The translations under genes were made by a program, and so were the position numbers. From UBA1046 sp050945515 (GTDB taxonomy: Bacteria; Bacillota; Clostridia; Saccharofermentanales; DTU023): a stretch of DNA of 64,000 nucleotides. Every line of letters starts with the position of its first letter. Positions within the stretch are counted from its first letter, which is position 1. The notes below the pieces were generated by a model. It was not told the DNA's origin. It saw only the letters and a list, made by a program, of their open reading frames with translations, and did no database searches. This document shows positions 26,630-36,119 of this stretch, piece after piece. Location: assembly GCA_050945515.1 (NCBI GenBank), contig JBMNTB010000005.1, positions 43,928 through 107,927 on the forward strand. Direction: 5' to 3'.

Positions 26630-29600
26630 CTAAACCAGCATAGGCCTTTGGCGAATGAAACTAACGGATTGTTTCTCCTCTGTAACCTCCTTTTTAACTT
26701 CATATATATGCTCTGATTCTAGCATCATATCAATGGTGGCTAAATTATGCGCCACATGGGTACGGGCACACAGATTGAGATATTCATCCTGTGCCGTTTC
26801 ATCTGCGACCTCAGCCGTGTAAGAGACCGTGACAATCCAGGGGAAGCGTATTGAGGGATAGCGATGTGTGGGATCATAGGCAAAGGGAATCCAGTAATTG
26901 ATCATATTGCGATAGTAATTAGCCGCGAACATCTTAGGCATGAATTGTGTGGCATATTTTGCAAAGCGATCCATCAGTTCCAGATTCAAAGCCGTCATCT
27001 CTTTATCTGCATCAATCCGATCAGCAATGGCTTCTTCCATTTTTTTATTGACGGTGAAATTAGAAGCATATTCAGGATCGGTGGTGTGCCAAAAATATCC
27101 GTACAAAAGTGAGCGCGGCAGCCAGAAACCTTTGAACGCAGGATAGACATAACCCGCAAATTGCTGTACCCATTCATGGGTGGGCACGCCATGGTTATCT
27201 GCCAGGATATCAGGCAGCTGTGCATACCAGAGTTTCCTCAGCCCCAGAGCTTCAGTATGGATTGTTTCGGTATTGAAATGCTCATAGTAAAATTCTTTGC
27301 CGATTGCATTGAAGCGAGCGACATGAAAAGACCAATAGGGATTATCCTTTTGCAGCTCATAGTGAATTTCCGCACCATCGGGATTCTCCATGGGGACGAT
27401 CACCAGATTCAACCGTTCCGACAGATCCCGGTATTTGGGATCAGTCAGAAGAGTCTTGATCAGAAGGAAAGCACCGTTTGTGGCTGAGACTTCGTTAGCA
27501 TGGTGCCTGGCATTAATATAAAAAGAGGGCAGATGAGTCAGGCGTTTTACTCTGGAAGTGTAGCCTTTTCTCGGTGCTGTTAGCTCTATGGCATGTAGGG
27601 TTCGTCCCAGATAAGATTTGGCAATAGGATACACTTCTATGCCGTCTACACTCTGCAGATCATCGATAATGCGACTGTATTTTTCGTAACCGATTAATTC
27701 TGACTCAGAGATATCAATCTCGTTGATATCTTTCCTCGGTCTGACTTTTGCAGTTCCCGGCGTCAGTGGTATGGAGTACTTACCGGAAGTCCCGGCCAGA
27801 ACCAATTCCTCAATCTCGGGCAGAGAAGAAGTAAAAGCCAGGAAAGAGTTTGCGGCCAAAGAGGCCATACTCTCAAGTAGTTCCGGTCTGGGGCAGTCAA
27901 TATCCAACGTCACTTGCCAGCCGCGATTTTTCCATGTCACCGACTGCATCGAAACTGTAACCTGCTCGCGTGGCAGGACAGTAAAGTCAGTTTGCTTGGC
28001 AGAAACGGAGGGATTGATCGCTAACTGATCGAAGAGCTGTACTTTCAAGACAGGTTTGCCGGTGCACTTTTTGATTCTGGGCAAGATTAACCCCGGTGCA
28101 TCAAGTGCTCCTGAACCTAAGGTCAAACCGAGATGTTTGAAGAAGTCAGTACCTGCAAAGTAGATATCTTCGTGCAGGGCATCGAGTGAGGACAAGAGAT
28201 CTTGTCTGATACCCATCTGTTCATTGGGTTCGCTGACCCGAATATCTAAATCCAGCAGGCTGAAAAAGGGCTGTTTATCGATTGAGATATCGTCACCGTA
28301 TTTGCTTTGGACAAAGGCAAGGCAGTCTTCAAGAATCTCCTGCTGGTAGATATCCCAGATTCTCTCCAAGTCGGTCTGAATGGCAACTTGGTATCTCACT
28401 TCGCCGTTTATGATGGCGGTCAGTGAACCGGTGGCAGGATGTACTTTGCCAAGAAGAGGGAAGCGATCCAGATAAGGCCGTTCACTGAATGCGGCCCGGT
28501 ATTGATTGCAATAGATTTCGTTGCCCTCATTGTCGTAGGCCTGTACCAGATAACTCAGTTCTTCGTCGCCCTCATATAGCGCAAGTTCAACTTTGTCGCG
28601 GCTAAAGCCCGTTTTCTGTTCAATCAGATCGTCTATGGGATAGAGTTCTTGTAGATATCTGATCGGCAGATCATTCCAGCGATCTGCACCGCCTTCGGTC
28701 GACATGGTGTATTTAGGAGTTGAGGCACTCTCGTCAGTCCAGCTTTCTTCACCGGGCGGTAAGAAAGAATTAAAAGAAATCTTCAGTTGATCGATTGCCA
28801 AATCAGCCAGCTCAGGCAAAACAAAATCCATGATCCAGGAAATTCCTTGCTTATAGGCATTGATGATTTGAACTGATCCCTCAGCGTTGGCGGCGGCTAT
28901 TTTCTCCTGTACCGTGGCAGTGAGGGTTTGACGCGATTCAAGATCCTCACTTAGAACACCTTGTATTTCTACTTGATCACCCGGCTGGAGCAGAGGAAGG
29001 ACATTTTGCTCCAATTCGGCCAGAAAAACATCATTTTCCCAAGGGATATCGTAGGCTTTTTCATAGATCAAAACTGCTTTTTTGTAGTTTTCTACAGAGG
29101 CGCCCGGGAAGGCCTGCCTGATCTTTTCCAGTTTTTCTTCGTCTTGTTCGGAAACAAGAGCTTCGATTTTTTGAGCCTGATGATCCGACAGATATTGCAG
29201 AGCGGCCAACTGCCCGTCCAAGTTCCTGAGTGCAAAACTGTCGGTTAGAGACATCAAATGTTCCGACCAGGTCAGTCCGGGTTGCAGCTGAGGAAAGTTT
29301 TCCAGGAAATGGGCGCTGCGCTCAATTAATTCAGAGCCGGAACCGCTAACCTCTATAATCTGAGCGCCGTCTTCTTCCAGCAGGCGAAGGCCGAAACCCG
29401 GTTGCTCCGTAAAGACAATACGATTACCCTTGTATCCCGGTGCGGCAATGATAGAGCCCTCGTAAGCAGTGGTTTCCATGCCCAGTCTAAAGGCGAAATT
29501 GCATGCAGCGGCTACGGTCTCGATTGCGGAGTCGGGGGAGAGGATAATTTTGAGATTGATTGCATCTGGTAATAAATCCAAATTATTATCCGGCAGGAGA

Positions 29601-29887
29601 GGACCGGTACAAAAGATAGATTCCAAGCCCTTTTTCTTTCTCCAATCGTAGGGTGGAACCTGCTGTGCTGCCTGTGTAGCATTGATATAATCAGCAGGCT
29701 GTTCCGGGCTGGAATATTCTGCTGTTGACCATTGTTCCCAGAGCCGGTCAACATTGGCCTCAGCAACGATGCTGACTACAGGGAATGTGGCATTAATTGT
29801 TTCAAAGCCCAGGCCCAAGGCCAAGTCTACAGCTTTTTTACAGGTTGGAAAATCGAGAGAAGTAGAGATTTTAATCATAGTGTCCAT
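26630..29887 (-). CDS. Large M14-family zinc carboxypeptidase-like protein
   Basis: 1085 residues, no signal peptide. The first 730 residues are a region I do not recognise, acidic and with beta-rich stretches. The M14 peptidase domain starts near residue 740: INARHHANEVSATNGA gives the HxxE zinc motif, VPMENPDGAEIH is the typical Asn-Pro-Asp-Gly segment, DNHGVPTHEW carries the third zinc His, and SYTAEVADE supplies the candidate catalytic Glu. AAGGAG lies six bases before ATG 29887. The N-terminal extension, absent from ordinary M14 enzymes, is unusual. Likely a cytoplasmic peptidase for substrates brought in by DUF969/DUF979. Confidence 0.8.
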   Translation of the reverse strand: MDTMIKISTSLDFPTCKKAVDLALGLGFETINATFPVVSIVAEANVDRLWEQWSTAEYSSPEQPADYINATQAAQQVPPYDWRKKKGLESIFCTGPLLPDNNLDLLPDAINLKIILSPDSAIETVAAACNFAFRLGMETTAYEGSIIAAPGYKGNRIVFTEQPGFGLRLLEEDGAQIIEVSGSGSELIERSAHFLENFPQLQPGLTWSEHLMSLTDSFALRNLDGQLAALQYLSDHQAQKIEALVSEQDEEKLEKIRQAFPGASVENYKKAVLIYEKAYDIPWENDVFLAELEQNVLPLLQPGDQVEIQGVLSEDLESRQTLTATVQEKIAAANAEGSVQIINAYKQGISWIMDFVLPELADLAIDQLKISFNSFLPPGEESWTDESASTPKYTMSTEGGADRWNDLPIRYLQELYPIDDLIEQKTGFSRDKVELALYEGDEELSYLVQAYDNEGNEIYCNQYRAAFSERPYLDRFPLLGKVHPATGSLTAIINGEVRYQVAIQTDLERIWDIYQQEILEDCLAFVQSKYGDDISIDKQPFFSLLDLDIRVSEPNEQMGIRQDLLSSLDALHEDIYFAGTDFFKHLGLTLGSGALDAPGLILPRIKKCTGKPVLKVQLFDQLAINPSVSAKQTDFTVLPREQVTVSMQSVTWKNRGWQVTLDIDCPRPELLESMASLAANSFLAFTSSLPEIEELVLAGTSGKYSIPLTPGTAKVRPRKDINEIDISESELIGYEKYSRIIDDLQSVDGIEVYPIAKSYLGRTLHAIELTAPRKGYTSRVKRLTHLPSFYINARHHANEVSATNGAFLLIKTLLTDPKYRDLSERLNLVIVPMENPDGAEIHYELQKDNPYWSFHVARFNAIGKEFYYEHFNTETIHTEALGLRKLWYAQLPDILADNHGVPTHEWVQQFAGYVYPAFKGFWLPRSLLYGYFWHTTDPEYASNFTVNKKMEEAIADRIDADKEMTALNLELMDRFAKYATQFMPKMFAANYYRNMINYWIPFAYDPTHRYPSIRFPWIVTVSYTAEVADETAQDEYLNLCARTHVAHNLATIDMMLESEHIYEVKKEVTEEKQSVSFIRQRPMLV

Positions 29888-30002
29888 AGCAGTCTCCTTA
29901 GATTAGATACTTAGGTTATTGCTAAGCTGTGTAAATATTGCTGACTGTGAATAATTAACTGTGAATAATTATAGGTCTAGTAAAATATTCAGTCAAACAA
30001 AA

Positions 30003-30037
30003 GAGAGTGACTGCAGGTTTTTCCTGCAGTCACTCTC
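30003..30037 (-). terminator. Strong intrinsic terminator of the proline operon
   Basis: Perfect 15-bp stem (30003-30017 with 30023-30037) and a five-base loop. Read on the minus strand it is followed by TTTTGTTT. It lies 22 bases after the stop of the last gene of the proline-oxidation operon. Confidence 0.9.
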
Positions 30038-30058
30038 AGTAAGCTTAAAGTAAGCTAA

Positions 30059-31213
30059 TCAGACTACCGAGGTCTCGAAGCAGAGCTCGCCACGCTCGAA
30101 GCGGCCCAGATCGAGATTGGTGATATCGATAGAAAGCGGCTCGCCCAAGATCATCTCAGTTAGGAGTATGCCTGTAGCCGGTGCGAGCATAAAGCCGTGT
30201 CCGCTGTATCCACAGGCCAGCCAGAAACCTTCGACATTATCAACTTTGCCGTAGATAGGCTGTGCGTCTTCGGTCATATTGTACAGACCGGCCCATTGAC
30301 GGACCAGATTGAGCTTGCGCAGCGGCGGCAGCAGTGTGGTACAAGTATTGATCATCTCGTGCAGGAACTGCCAGGAAGAGGTCACTCTCAGATCTCTTGG
30401 CTCCGCCGGGTTGCTGCGGCCCATGATAAAGGAACCGTGAGGTGTCTGCTGGATATAGATATTGAGCGAGAAGGCCATATACATGGGATCCTGAATCCTC
30501 TCAACCGGTTCGGTGACCAGGATCTGGTGTCTTTCTGAATAGAGCGGCAGATCAACACCGGCCATTTTGCCGACTTCCTGAGCCCAGCCGCCGGCAGCAT
30601 TAATGACAAGAGGAGTAGAGATATAGCCGGCTGTTGTTTCGACGCCAACTACTTTATCGTTCTTAACATCAATGCCGGTAACTTTGGTTTTCTTGAGGAT
30701 TTTGACTCCCAGTCTTTCGGCTGCTTTGGCAAAAGCCTCGGTCGTGTTGAAGGGGTTAAGATGTCCGTCTTTCTGACAGAAAGTAGCGCCAACAATTTGA
30801 GTTTCATCCATATGAGGTATGATTTCTTTGGCTTCTTGCGGTGTCAGATGCTTGGAGGGGATGCCCAGTGAATTCTGCAGAGCAATGTTTTTCTTGAACA
30901 GTTCGTTTTCTTTTTCATTGCCTGCAACTATCAGATAACCGCCCTGATCAAATTCGACATCGCGGTCATATTCGAGGATTTCATTTGCATTCTCAAAGAA
31001 TTCAACGGACATTTTGGCCAGAAGACAGTTTTGCTCAGCGCCCCACTGCATTCTGATACCGGCACCGCAGCGCCCTGTAGCACCGGAGCAGACAGTTTTC
31101 TTTTCCAGGACAACAATATCTTTAACACCTTTTTTGGCGAGGTTCCAGGCAATTGCTACACCGGAAATACCTCCGCCGACGATGACTACATTAGCAGTTT
31201 TTGGATTAGACAT
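30059..31213 (-). CDS. FAD-dependent amine oxidoreductase, probable proline dehydrogenase beta subunit
   Basis: 384 residues. Rossmann motif VVIVGGGISGVAIAWNLAKKG and a DAO-fold substrate domain, with GYSGHGFMLAPATG near the C-terminus, as in sarcosine oxidase beta, HcnC and archaeal dye-linked L-proline dehydrogenase beta. Predicted to oxidise proline (or hydroxyproline) to the pyrroline and pass electrons to the partner subunits. It overlaps the Fe-S subunit gene by 8 bases. Substrate is inferred from the operon, which starts with the next pathway enzyme, PruA; glycine or sarcosine oxidation is the alternative. Confidence 0.8.
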   Translation of the reverse strand: MSNPKTANVVIVGGGISGVAIAWNLAKKGVKDIVVLEKKTVCSGATGRCGAGIRMQWGAEQNCLLAKMSVEFFENANEILEYDRDVEFDQGGYLIVAGNEKENELFKKNIALQNSLGIPSKHLTPQEAKEIIPHMDETQIVGATFCQKDGHLNPFNTTEAFAKAAERLGVKILKKTKVTGIDVKNDKVVGVETTAGYISTPLVINAAGGWAQEVGKMAGVDLPLYSERHQILVTEPVERIQDPMYMAFSLNIYIQQTPHGSFIMGRSNPAEPRDLRVTSSWQFLHEMINTCTTLLPPLRKLNLVRQWAGLYNMTEDAQPIYGKVDNVEGFWLACGYSGHGFMLAPATGILLTEMILGEPLSIDITNLDLGRFERGELCFETSVV

Positions 31214-32015
31214 CTTCTTTACCTCCTATAAGCTGTTCTAGCTGAATCGGTTTGGTCGGAGGTCTGAAAGCACCAAGTTCGATTTCATCGAATTTCTTGC
31301 CGGTTCTGCGCGAGATTTCCTGCATGATCAGATGACGGCAGGTTCTGCCCTGACAGGGGCCCATACCGGTTCTGATCAGACGTTTGAGTTCATCAAAGTC
31401 ATCATAACCTTGATCAATCATTTTTCTTACTTCACCGACAGTGATATTTTCACAGCGGCAAATAATAGTGGTATCGGGCAGATTCTCCTCGTCATTAGGG
31501 TCAGCTGTCGGCATAGTAGCCTCAGCTTCCTGCTTGAGTTGTAAGAAACGGACTTCGTTAACTTTGTCTTTCGGTACTTCCACTGTCACTACCGGAGTAT
31601 TTTCATATTTCTTATTAGGTACTACCCTCAATACTTTTCCGTCGGTGACAAATTCTCCGGCACGGTCCATCATTTTGACTACATCACCCTTTTGGGGCAG
31701 TGGTACAAACTCGTAAGGGATACTCACTGAAGCCACTGTATCTGAATAGGATTCATTGATGATGAAAATAGCCAAACCGGGACAAATTGCGGCGCAAAGG
31801 CCACAGCCGGTGCAAGTGTCATAGTCCATTCTGGGCAGATCATTGATATCATCCATCGGTAAGATCGATCCGAACGGACAGATGTCCGTGCAGGGATTAC
31901 ACGGGATTTCTTGGAAACATTCAATAATAGCGTACGGTCCTGATGCGCGACGTTCTTCTGTCGGAAGTGCGTTCGAGACCAGCTCCTTATCAGCAACGCC
32001 TGTTTTTAGATACAT
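31206..32015 (-). CDS. Fe-S electron-transfer subunit with two [4Fe-4S] motifs and BFD-like domain
   Basis: 269 residues. Residues about 30-90 carry two ferredoxin motifs (CNPCTDICPFGSI and CTGCGLCAAICPGLAIF). The C-terminal 80 residues contain a BFD-like [2Fe-2S] domain (ICRCENITVGEVRKMI then GPCQGRTCRHL). This arrangement matches the small ferredoxin-type subunits of multi-component proline and hydroxyproline dehydrogenases. GGAGG precedes the ATG. Between the NAD(P)-type flavoprotein and the DAO subunit in the operon. Confidence 0.8.
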   Translation of the reverse strand: MYLKTGVADKELVSNALPTEERRASGPYAIIECFQEIPCNPCTDICPFGSILPMDDINDLPRMDYDTCTGCGLCAAICPGLAIFIINESYSDTVASVSIPYEFVPLPQKGDVVKMMDRAGEFVTDGKVLRVVPNKKYENTPVVTVEVPKDKVNEVRFLQLKQEAEATMPTADPNDEENLPDTTIICRCENITVGEVRKMIDQGYDDFDELKRLIRTGMGPCQGRTCRHLIMQEISRRTGKKFDEIELGAFRPPTKPIQLEQLIGGKEDV

Positions 32016-32027
32016 GTCTCGACCTCC

Positions 32028-33113
32028 TTATTTATCTGACATTACCTGGGCCATGCCTTGGTTGATATGATCACCGACAGGGCCTGAGCGCAACGATTTC
32101 AGCTGTTCTTTGCAGTCCAGAATATCAGCTTCCAGACTATCTGACTTAAAGCCCAGTGAAGAGGCTGCAGCCAGACCGGCAAGTCTGCCTTCGACCATTG
32201 CACTGCTGGCTTCTTCAATACCGGTCAAGTCGCCAGCGATGTATATTTCATCTACAGTTGTCTTTAGATGGTGGTCACGAACGGGCACATGACCGCCCAG
32301 CTGCGGAACATAGCGCATCTCACAGCCTGCTTGCCACAAGAGTTCTGCAAGAGGAGAAAGACCTACTGAGATACAGATGACATCAACATCAAGCTCTTGC
32401 TCTGTTCCTGGCAATGGCTGCCATTTCTCGTCCAGCGCAACAATTGTAGCTCCTTCAACGGCTTCTTTACCATAAGCGCGTGTGACAGTGTGGCTAGTGA
32501 TAATCGGCACGCCTGCACGTCTGATTTTGCTGGCATGGACCAGATAGCCACCGATTGTCGGTGCAGCATCGATGATGGCAGCTACTTCAACACCTGCCTG
32601 TAGTAGCTGGTAACTGACAATCAGGCCGATATTGCCTGCGCCTACCATCAATACTCTCTGACCGGGGCGTACACCATTTACATTCATCAGGGTCTGAACA
32701 GCCCCGGCACCATAGATTCCGGGCAGGTCATTGTTGACGAAGGTCAAGAATTTTTCAGAAGCTCCGGTTGCAACAATGACGCGTTTCGGCTTGATTTTCA
32801 CAAATTCCTTGCCTTTTTCAACTGTCAGAACGCCGTCTTCATAGAGACCGAGTGCCGTGGCGTCAGTCCAGATCTCTACGAGATCACTCATTCCTTGCAG
32901 TTTTTCTTCCAGAATTGTGGCAATCTTAACGCCGCGGATAGAAGCATACTGTTTCTCAGATCCAAAGAATTTATGGGTCTGCTTTACCAGTTGACCGCCT
33001 AGATGTCCGTCGCGCTCCAACAGGAGAACCGAGGCACCGTTGGTCGCTGCTGCATCAGCAGCCATCAATCCAGCCGGACCTCCGCCGACAATAGCAATAT
33101 CTACTTCTCTCAT
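32028..33113 (-). CDS. FAD/NAD(P)-binding oxidoreductase, proline dehydrogenase alpha-type subunit
   Basis: 361 residues. The FAD Rossmann motif IAIVGGGPAGLMAADAAATNG opens the protein, a second nucleotide motif VLMVGAGNIGLIVSYQLLQAG lies mid-chain, and IYIAGDLTGIEEASSA is the FAD-binding closing motif. It resembles HcnB, OoxA and archaeal PDH alpha, which relay electrons from the DAO subunit to NAD or another acceptor. Its ATG overlaps the 3' end of the [2Fe-2S] gene by four bases. Confidence 0.82.
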   Translation of the reverse strand: MREVDIAIVGGGPAGLMAADAAATNGASVLLLERDGHLGGQLVKQTHKFFGSEKQYASIRGVKIATILEEKLQGMSDLVEIWTDATALGLYEDGVLTVEKGKEFVKIKPKRVIVATGASEKFLTFVNNDLPGIYGAGAVQTLMNVNGVRPGQRVLMVGAGNIGLIVSYQLLQAGVEVAAIIDAAPTIGGYLVHASKIRRAGVPIITSHTVTRAYGKEAVEGATIVALDEKWQPLPGTEQELDVDVICISVGLSPLAELLWQAGCEMRYVPQLGGHVPVRDHHLKTTVDEIYIAGDLTGIEEASSAMVEGRLAGLAAASSLGFKSDSLEADILDCKEQLKSLRSGPVGDHINQGMAQVMSDK

Positions 33114-33418
33114 AACAGATCCCCCCGGTTATTCTGGGTCTCTACGACCATGCCTTCTTCCAGCGGTACTACGCATACCCTGGTGTTAGGCTCACCATTG
33201 ACGATCATCAAACAGGAGCCACAGTTTCCAATAGCGCAGTAGAAACCGCGTGGTCTGCCTGAAACATGATGATGTCCCATGACCTTGACACCTGCCGCAT
33301 GCAATGCGGAAGCAATTGTGTCGCCTTCATAGCCTTGAAGCTCTTTGCCATCAAAGGTGAAGGTTACCAGCTTGCCTTTTTCGAATGTCAGGATAGGATG
33401 TTCCTCAATTCTAAGCAT
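33110..33418 (-). CDS. [2Fe-2S] subunit (HcnA/SoxA-N-terminal type)
   Basis: 102 residues. The cluster motif GFYCAIGNCGSCLMIVNG with a fourth Cys in TRVCVVPL gives CxxxxCxxC...C. Small free-standing proteins of this kind partner with the alpha and beta flavoproteins in hydrogen cyanide synthase, opine oxidase and dye-linked proline dehydrogenase. GGAGG before ATG 33418. It is the second gene in the operon after pruA. Confidence 0.85.
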   Translation of the reverse strand: MLRIEEHPILTFEKGKLVTFTFDGKELQGYEGDTIASALHAAGVKVMGHHHVSGRPRGFYCAIGNCGSCLMIVNGEPNTRVCVVPLEEGMVVETQNNRGDLL

Positions 33419-33436
33419 CTTTACCTCCTAAGTACT

Positions 33437-35062
33437 TTATTGCTCTTCCATTGAAATATAATTAACATCGTCTGTAAAGACGAAGTTTTCCTTAATTACA
33501 CGAGCACTGACCCAGCGATAGAGGTGCATTGCTGTACCGGTCTTATCATTGGTGCCTGATAGACGAGTGCCGCCGAAAGGTTGCTGTCCCACAGTTGACC
33601 CGGTCGGCTTATCATTAATGTAGAAATTGCCGGCAGCACGGCTCAGCTTCTTTTCAAGATCTTGTATCACGTCCCGAGATCCGGCGAAGATGGAACCGGT
33701 CAGCCCATATGGAGTATCCTCATCGCAATAATTCACTGCAGCTTCCAATTCTTCATCCTCATAAACATAGATTGTCAACACCGGACCAAATATTTCCTCA
33801 ACCATAGCCTTAAAACGTGGTGTTTTCGCTTCAATAATAGTGGGATAGATGAAGTAGCCCTTGCTGTCATCGTAATGACCGATTAGAACTTCCGCATCAT
33901 CCGACTCATTGGCATAGTCAATATATGATTTTATTTTATTGAAGGCTACTTGGTCAATTACTGCACCCATGAAATTAGTGAAATCGCATATGTCTCCCAC
34001 TTTAAGTTCCGCTGTTTTATCCAGAAGCATCTTTTTGATGTCCGGCCAGAGTGATCTGGGCACATAAGCACGGGTAGCAGCAGAGCATTTCTGCCCCTGA
34101 TACTCAAAGGCACCGCGAATCAGCGCTGCGACCACCTTTGACACCTCGGCGGTATTGTGGACGAAGACGAAACCTTTACCGCCCGTTTCGCCTACGATGC
34201 GGGGAAACTGACGATAGTTGTCAAGATTAAGAGCGATATCTTTCCAAAGCGAGCCGAAAGTCTTATTTGAGCCGGTGAAATGCAATCCGCCGAAATTAGG
34301 ATGGGGTAAGGCGATACGACTGACATCAGCTCCGCGAGCAGGAACAAAATTAATGACCCCGGGCGGCAAACCGGCTTCTAAGAGTGCCTGATAAAAATAC
34401 CAAGCGGACAGCAAAGCTGTCTGTGCAGGCTTCCAGATGACTACATTGCCCATAATGGCAGGAGCGCAGGCCAGATTGACACCCATTGCCAGGAAATTGA
34501 AGGGGCTTAGAGCCAGGACAAAACCATCCAATGCCCTATATTCCATGCGGTTGAAAGATCCCTCCGTTTCCAGCGGCTGATTACTGTAAATTGCATGCAT
34601 GCCGGATAAGTAAAAATTAAGAAAATCGCAAGACTCACAGGTGTCGATCTCAGCCTGGAAGCAGGTTTTACTCTGACCTAACATTGTAGCGGCATTAAGT
34701 CTGTCACGCCACTTATTCCTCATCAGATGAGTGGCTTTAAGGAAAATGGCAGCCCTGTGCTCCCAAGGCATTTCCGCCCAACTTTCTTTGGCGGCCATGG
34801 CTGACTCGATAGCCAGATTAATACCTTTATCGTCAGCAAAGACTGCTTCAGCCAAAACATGCTGATGATCATGCGGCATAACCACTTGGTATTTTTCAGA
34901 AGAATAATAGGGCTTTCCATCAATATAAGCCGGTATATCAATTACTGTATTCGCTTGTCGTTCCAGTTCTGCTTTCAGTGAAGCTCTTTCAGATGAACCT
35001 GGTGCATAATGGCGTATGGGCTCATTTATTGCAACCGGAATTTTGAATAAACCATTACTCAT
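33437..35062 (-). CDS. pruA: L-glutamate gamma-semialdehyde (P5C) dehydrogenase
   Basis: 541 residues, class 4 aldehyde dehydrogenase. The catalytic Cys sits in EYQGQKCSAATRAYVP and the general-base region in VGETGGKGFVFVH; PFGGTRLSGTNDKTG is the conserved C-terminal loop. It oxidises glutamate semialdehyde to glutamate with NAD, the second step of proline breakdown. No fused PutA proline dehydrogenase domain is present, which fits the separate four-subunit dehydrogenase downstream. ATG 35062 is preferred; a TTG at 35086 is an alternative. Probably regulated by the neighbouring Lrp/AsnC protein. Confidence 0.95.
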   Translation of the reverse strand: MSNGLFKIPVAINEPIRHYAPGSSERASLKAELERQANTVIDIPAYIDGKPYYSSEKYQVVMPHDHQHVLAEAVFADDKGINLAIESAMAAKESWAEMPWEHRAAIFLKATHLMRNKWRDRLNAATMLGQSKTCFQAEIDTCESCDFLNFYLSGMHAIYSNQPLETEGSFNRMEYRALDGFVLALSPFNFLAMGVNLACAPAIMGNVVIWKPAQTALLSAWYFYQALLEAGLPPGVINFVPARGADVSRIALPHPNFGGLHFTGSNKTFGSLWKDIALNLDNYRQFPRIVGETGGKGFVFVHNTAEVSKVVAALIRGAFEYQGQKCSAATRAYVPRSLWPDIKKMLLDKTAELKVGDICDFTNFMGAVIDQVAFNKIKSYIDYANESDDAEVLIGHYDDSKGYFIYPTIIEAKTPRFKAMVEEIFGPVLTIYVYEDEELEAAVNYCDEDTPYGLTGSIFAGSRDVIQDLEKKLSRAAGNFYINDKPTGSTVGQQPFGGTRLSGTNDKTGTAMHLYRWVSARVIKENFVFTDDVNYISMEEQ

Positions 35063-35155
35063 AATATAAAAGTCTCTCTTTCCCAATCACTTATATTGCC
35101 GGTAAATCATTACCGACAAATTGATGGCAAAATTTGCCGTAGACATTATAATACA

Positions 35156-35662
35156 CTAATTTTCTTGCTCTTCAGTACGGCAATTTTCAGATTCGCTATT
35201 TTGCCTGTTATTGTTCCAGTTCACTACTCTGCTTTGGAGTACCAGCATAGTATATGTTTCTATAATCCCTACAAATTGAAGCATCTGATCATGTAGTGCA
35301 CTGATATTAGCAGTACTTTTTGCCTTAACTCTCAATAGTATACAGTGTTTACCGGTCACTCTGTAAACATTTAGGATGATCCAATCCTGATCTTCATGCT
35401 TAAGCTTAAGCAATTCTTCGATCATCTCATTGAAGTCTTTGGTATAGACAGTGGCCAGAATAAAAGCATCAATGGCATAGCCTAACTTTTCCCAATTAAT
35501 TTCGGTAGTATAGTTCTTGATGATTCCTTTTTCAGTCAGTTTAGCGACTCTCTGATGTATTGCCGGCCGCGAAAAGTTCAATCTCTTGGCAATTTCTTCA
35601 TGTGTGATCCTGCCATTTTGTAGCAGCAGATCGATTATTTTGCGGTCAACCTCATCAATCAT
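35156..35662 (-). CDS. Lrp/AsnC-family transcriptional regulator
   Basis: 168 residues. N-terminal winged HTH (IDEVDRKIIDLLLQNGRITH, EEIAKRLNFSRPAIHQRVAK) and a C-terminal RAM-type effector domain (YVTGKHCILLRV-like region). Start at ATG 35662 is supported by GGAG nine bases upstream; the upstream in-frame extension is proline-rich and atypical. It lies just upstream of pruA in the same direction with a 93-base gap, so it is placed to sense proline or another amino acid and control the operon. The C-terminal tail (NSESENCRTEEQEN) is hydrophilic. Confidence 0.88.
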   Translation of the reverse strand: MIDEVDRKIIDLLLQNGRITHEEIAKRLNFSRPAIHQRVAKLTEKGIIKNYTTEINWEKLGYAIDAFILATVYTKDFNEMIEELLKLKHEDQDWIILNVYRVTGKHCILLRVKAKSTANISALHDQMLQFVGIIETYTMLVLQSRVVNWNNNRQNSESENCRTEEQEN

Positions 35663-35874
35663 GTTCCGACTCTCCAAACTACCCGGTAGAGGAATGGGCA
35701 AGTATTATTAGTCTGCAATCATTCTGTCTCTTATTACTGGTGAAGACCTTGTATATTATAACAGATATCCTCGGTATATTTACTAAAAGAAAGTAAATTT
35801 TACAAAAACAGGACCTGATCAAAAAATACAGGTGTAAATCTCTAGCAAAGCCGGAGTACGCGGTCTAGCTAAAT

Positions 35875-35903
35875 TTGACAAGTCAATGCAGCGGTGGTAA
35901 ATT
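35875..35903 (+). promoter_or_regulatory. Promoter of the tRNA-Leu/tRNA-fMet operon
   Basis: Perfect -35 TTGACA (35875-35880), 17-base spacer and -10 TAAATT (35898-35903), ending 23 bases before the mature 5' end of tRNA-Leu. Confidence 0.85.
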
Positions 35904-35926
35904 ATCTAGGCATATAGGTAGACTTC

Positions 35927-36013
35927 GCTCGTGTGGCGGAATTGGCAGACGCACCGGACTTAAAATCCGTCGGATTAAACCCCGTGCCGGTTCGAGTCCG
36001 GCCACGAGCACCA
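35927..36013 (+). tRNA. tRNA-Leu (anticodon TAA)
   Basis: 87 bases. Acceptor arms GCTCGTG and CACGAGC pair fully, followed by A and an encoded CCA. The anticodon loop CTTAAAA places TAA at 35961-35963. A long variable arm and the TTCGAGTC T-loop fit a class II leucine tRNA. Confidence 0.97.
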
Positions 36014-36030
36014 TAATTAGCATTTTATAT

Positions 36031-36106
36031 CGCGGAGTAGAGCAGCTGGTAGCTTGTCGGGCTCATAACCCGAAGGACGGGGGTTCGAATCCCCCCTCCG
36101 CAACCA
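36031..36106 (+). tRNA. Initiator tRNA-fMet (anticodon CAT)
   Basis: 76 bases with encoded CCA. The acceptor stem CGCGGAG/CTCCGCA has a C1-A72 mismatch, and the anticodon stem has three consecutive G:C pairs (GGG...CCC) around CTCATAA. Both are the defining marks of the bacterial initiator, not elongator, tRNA. Eighteen bases after tRNA-Leu, same promoter. Confidence 0.95.
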
Positions 36107-36119
36107 GACCTAGAACGAA

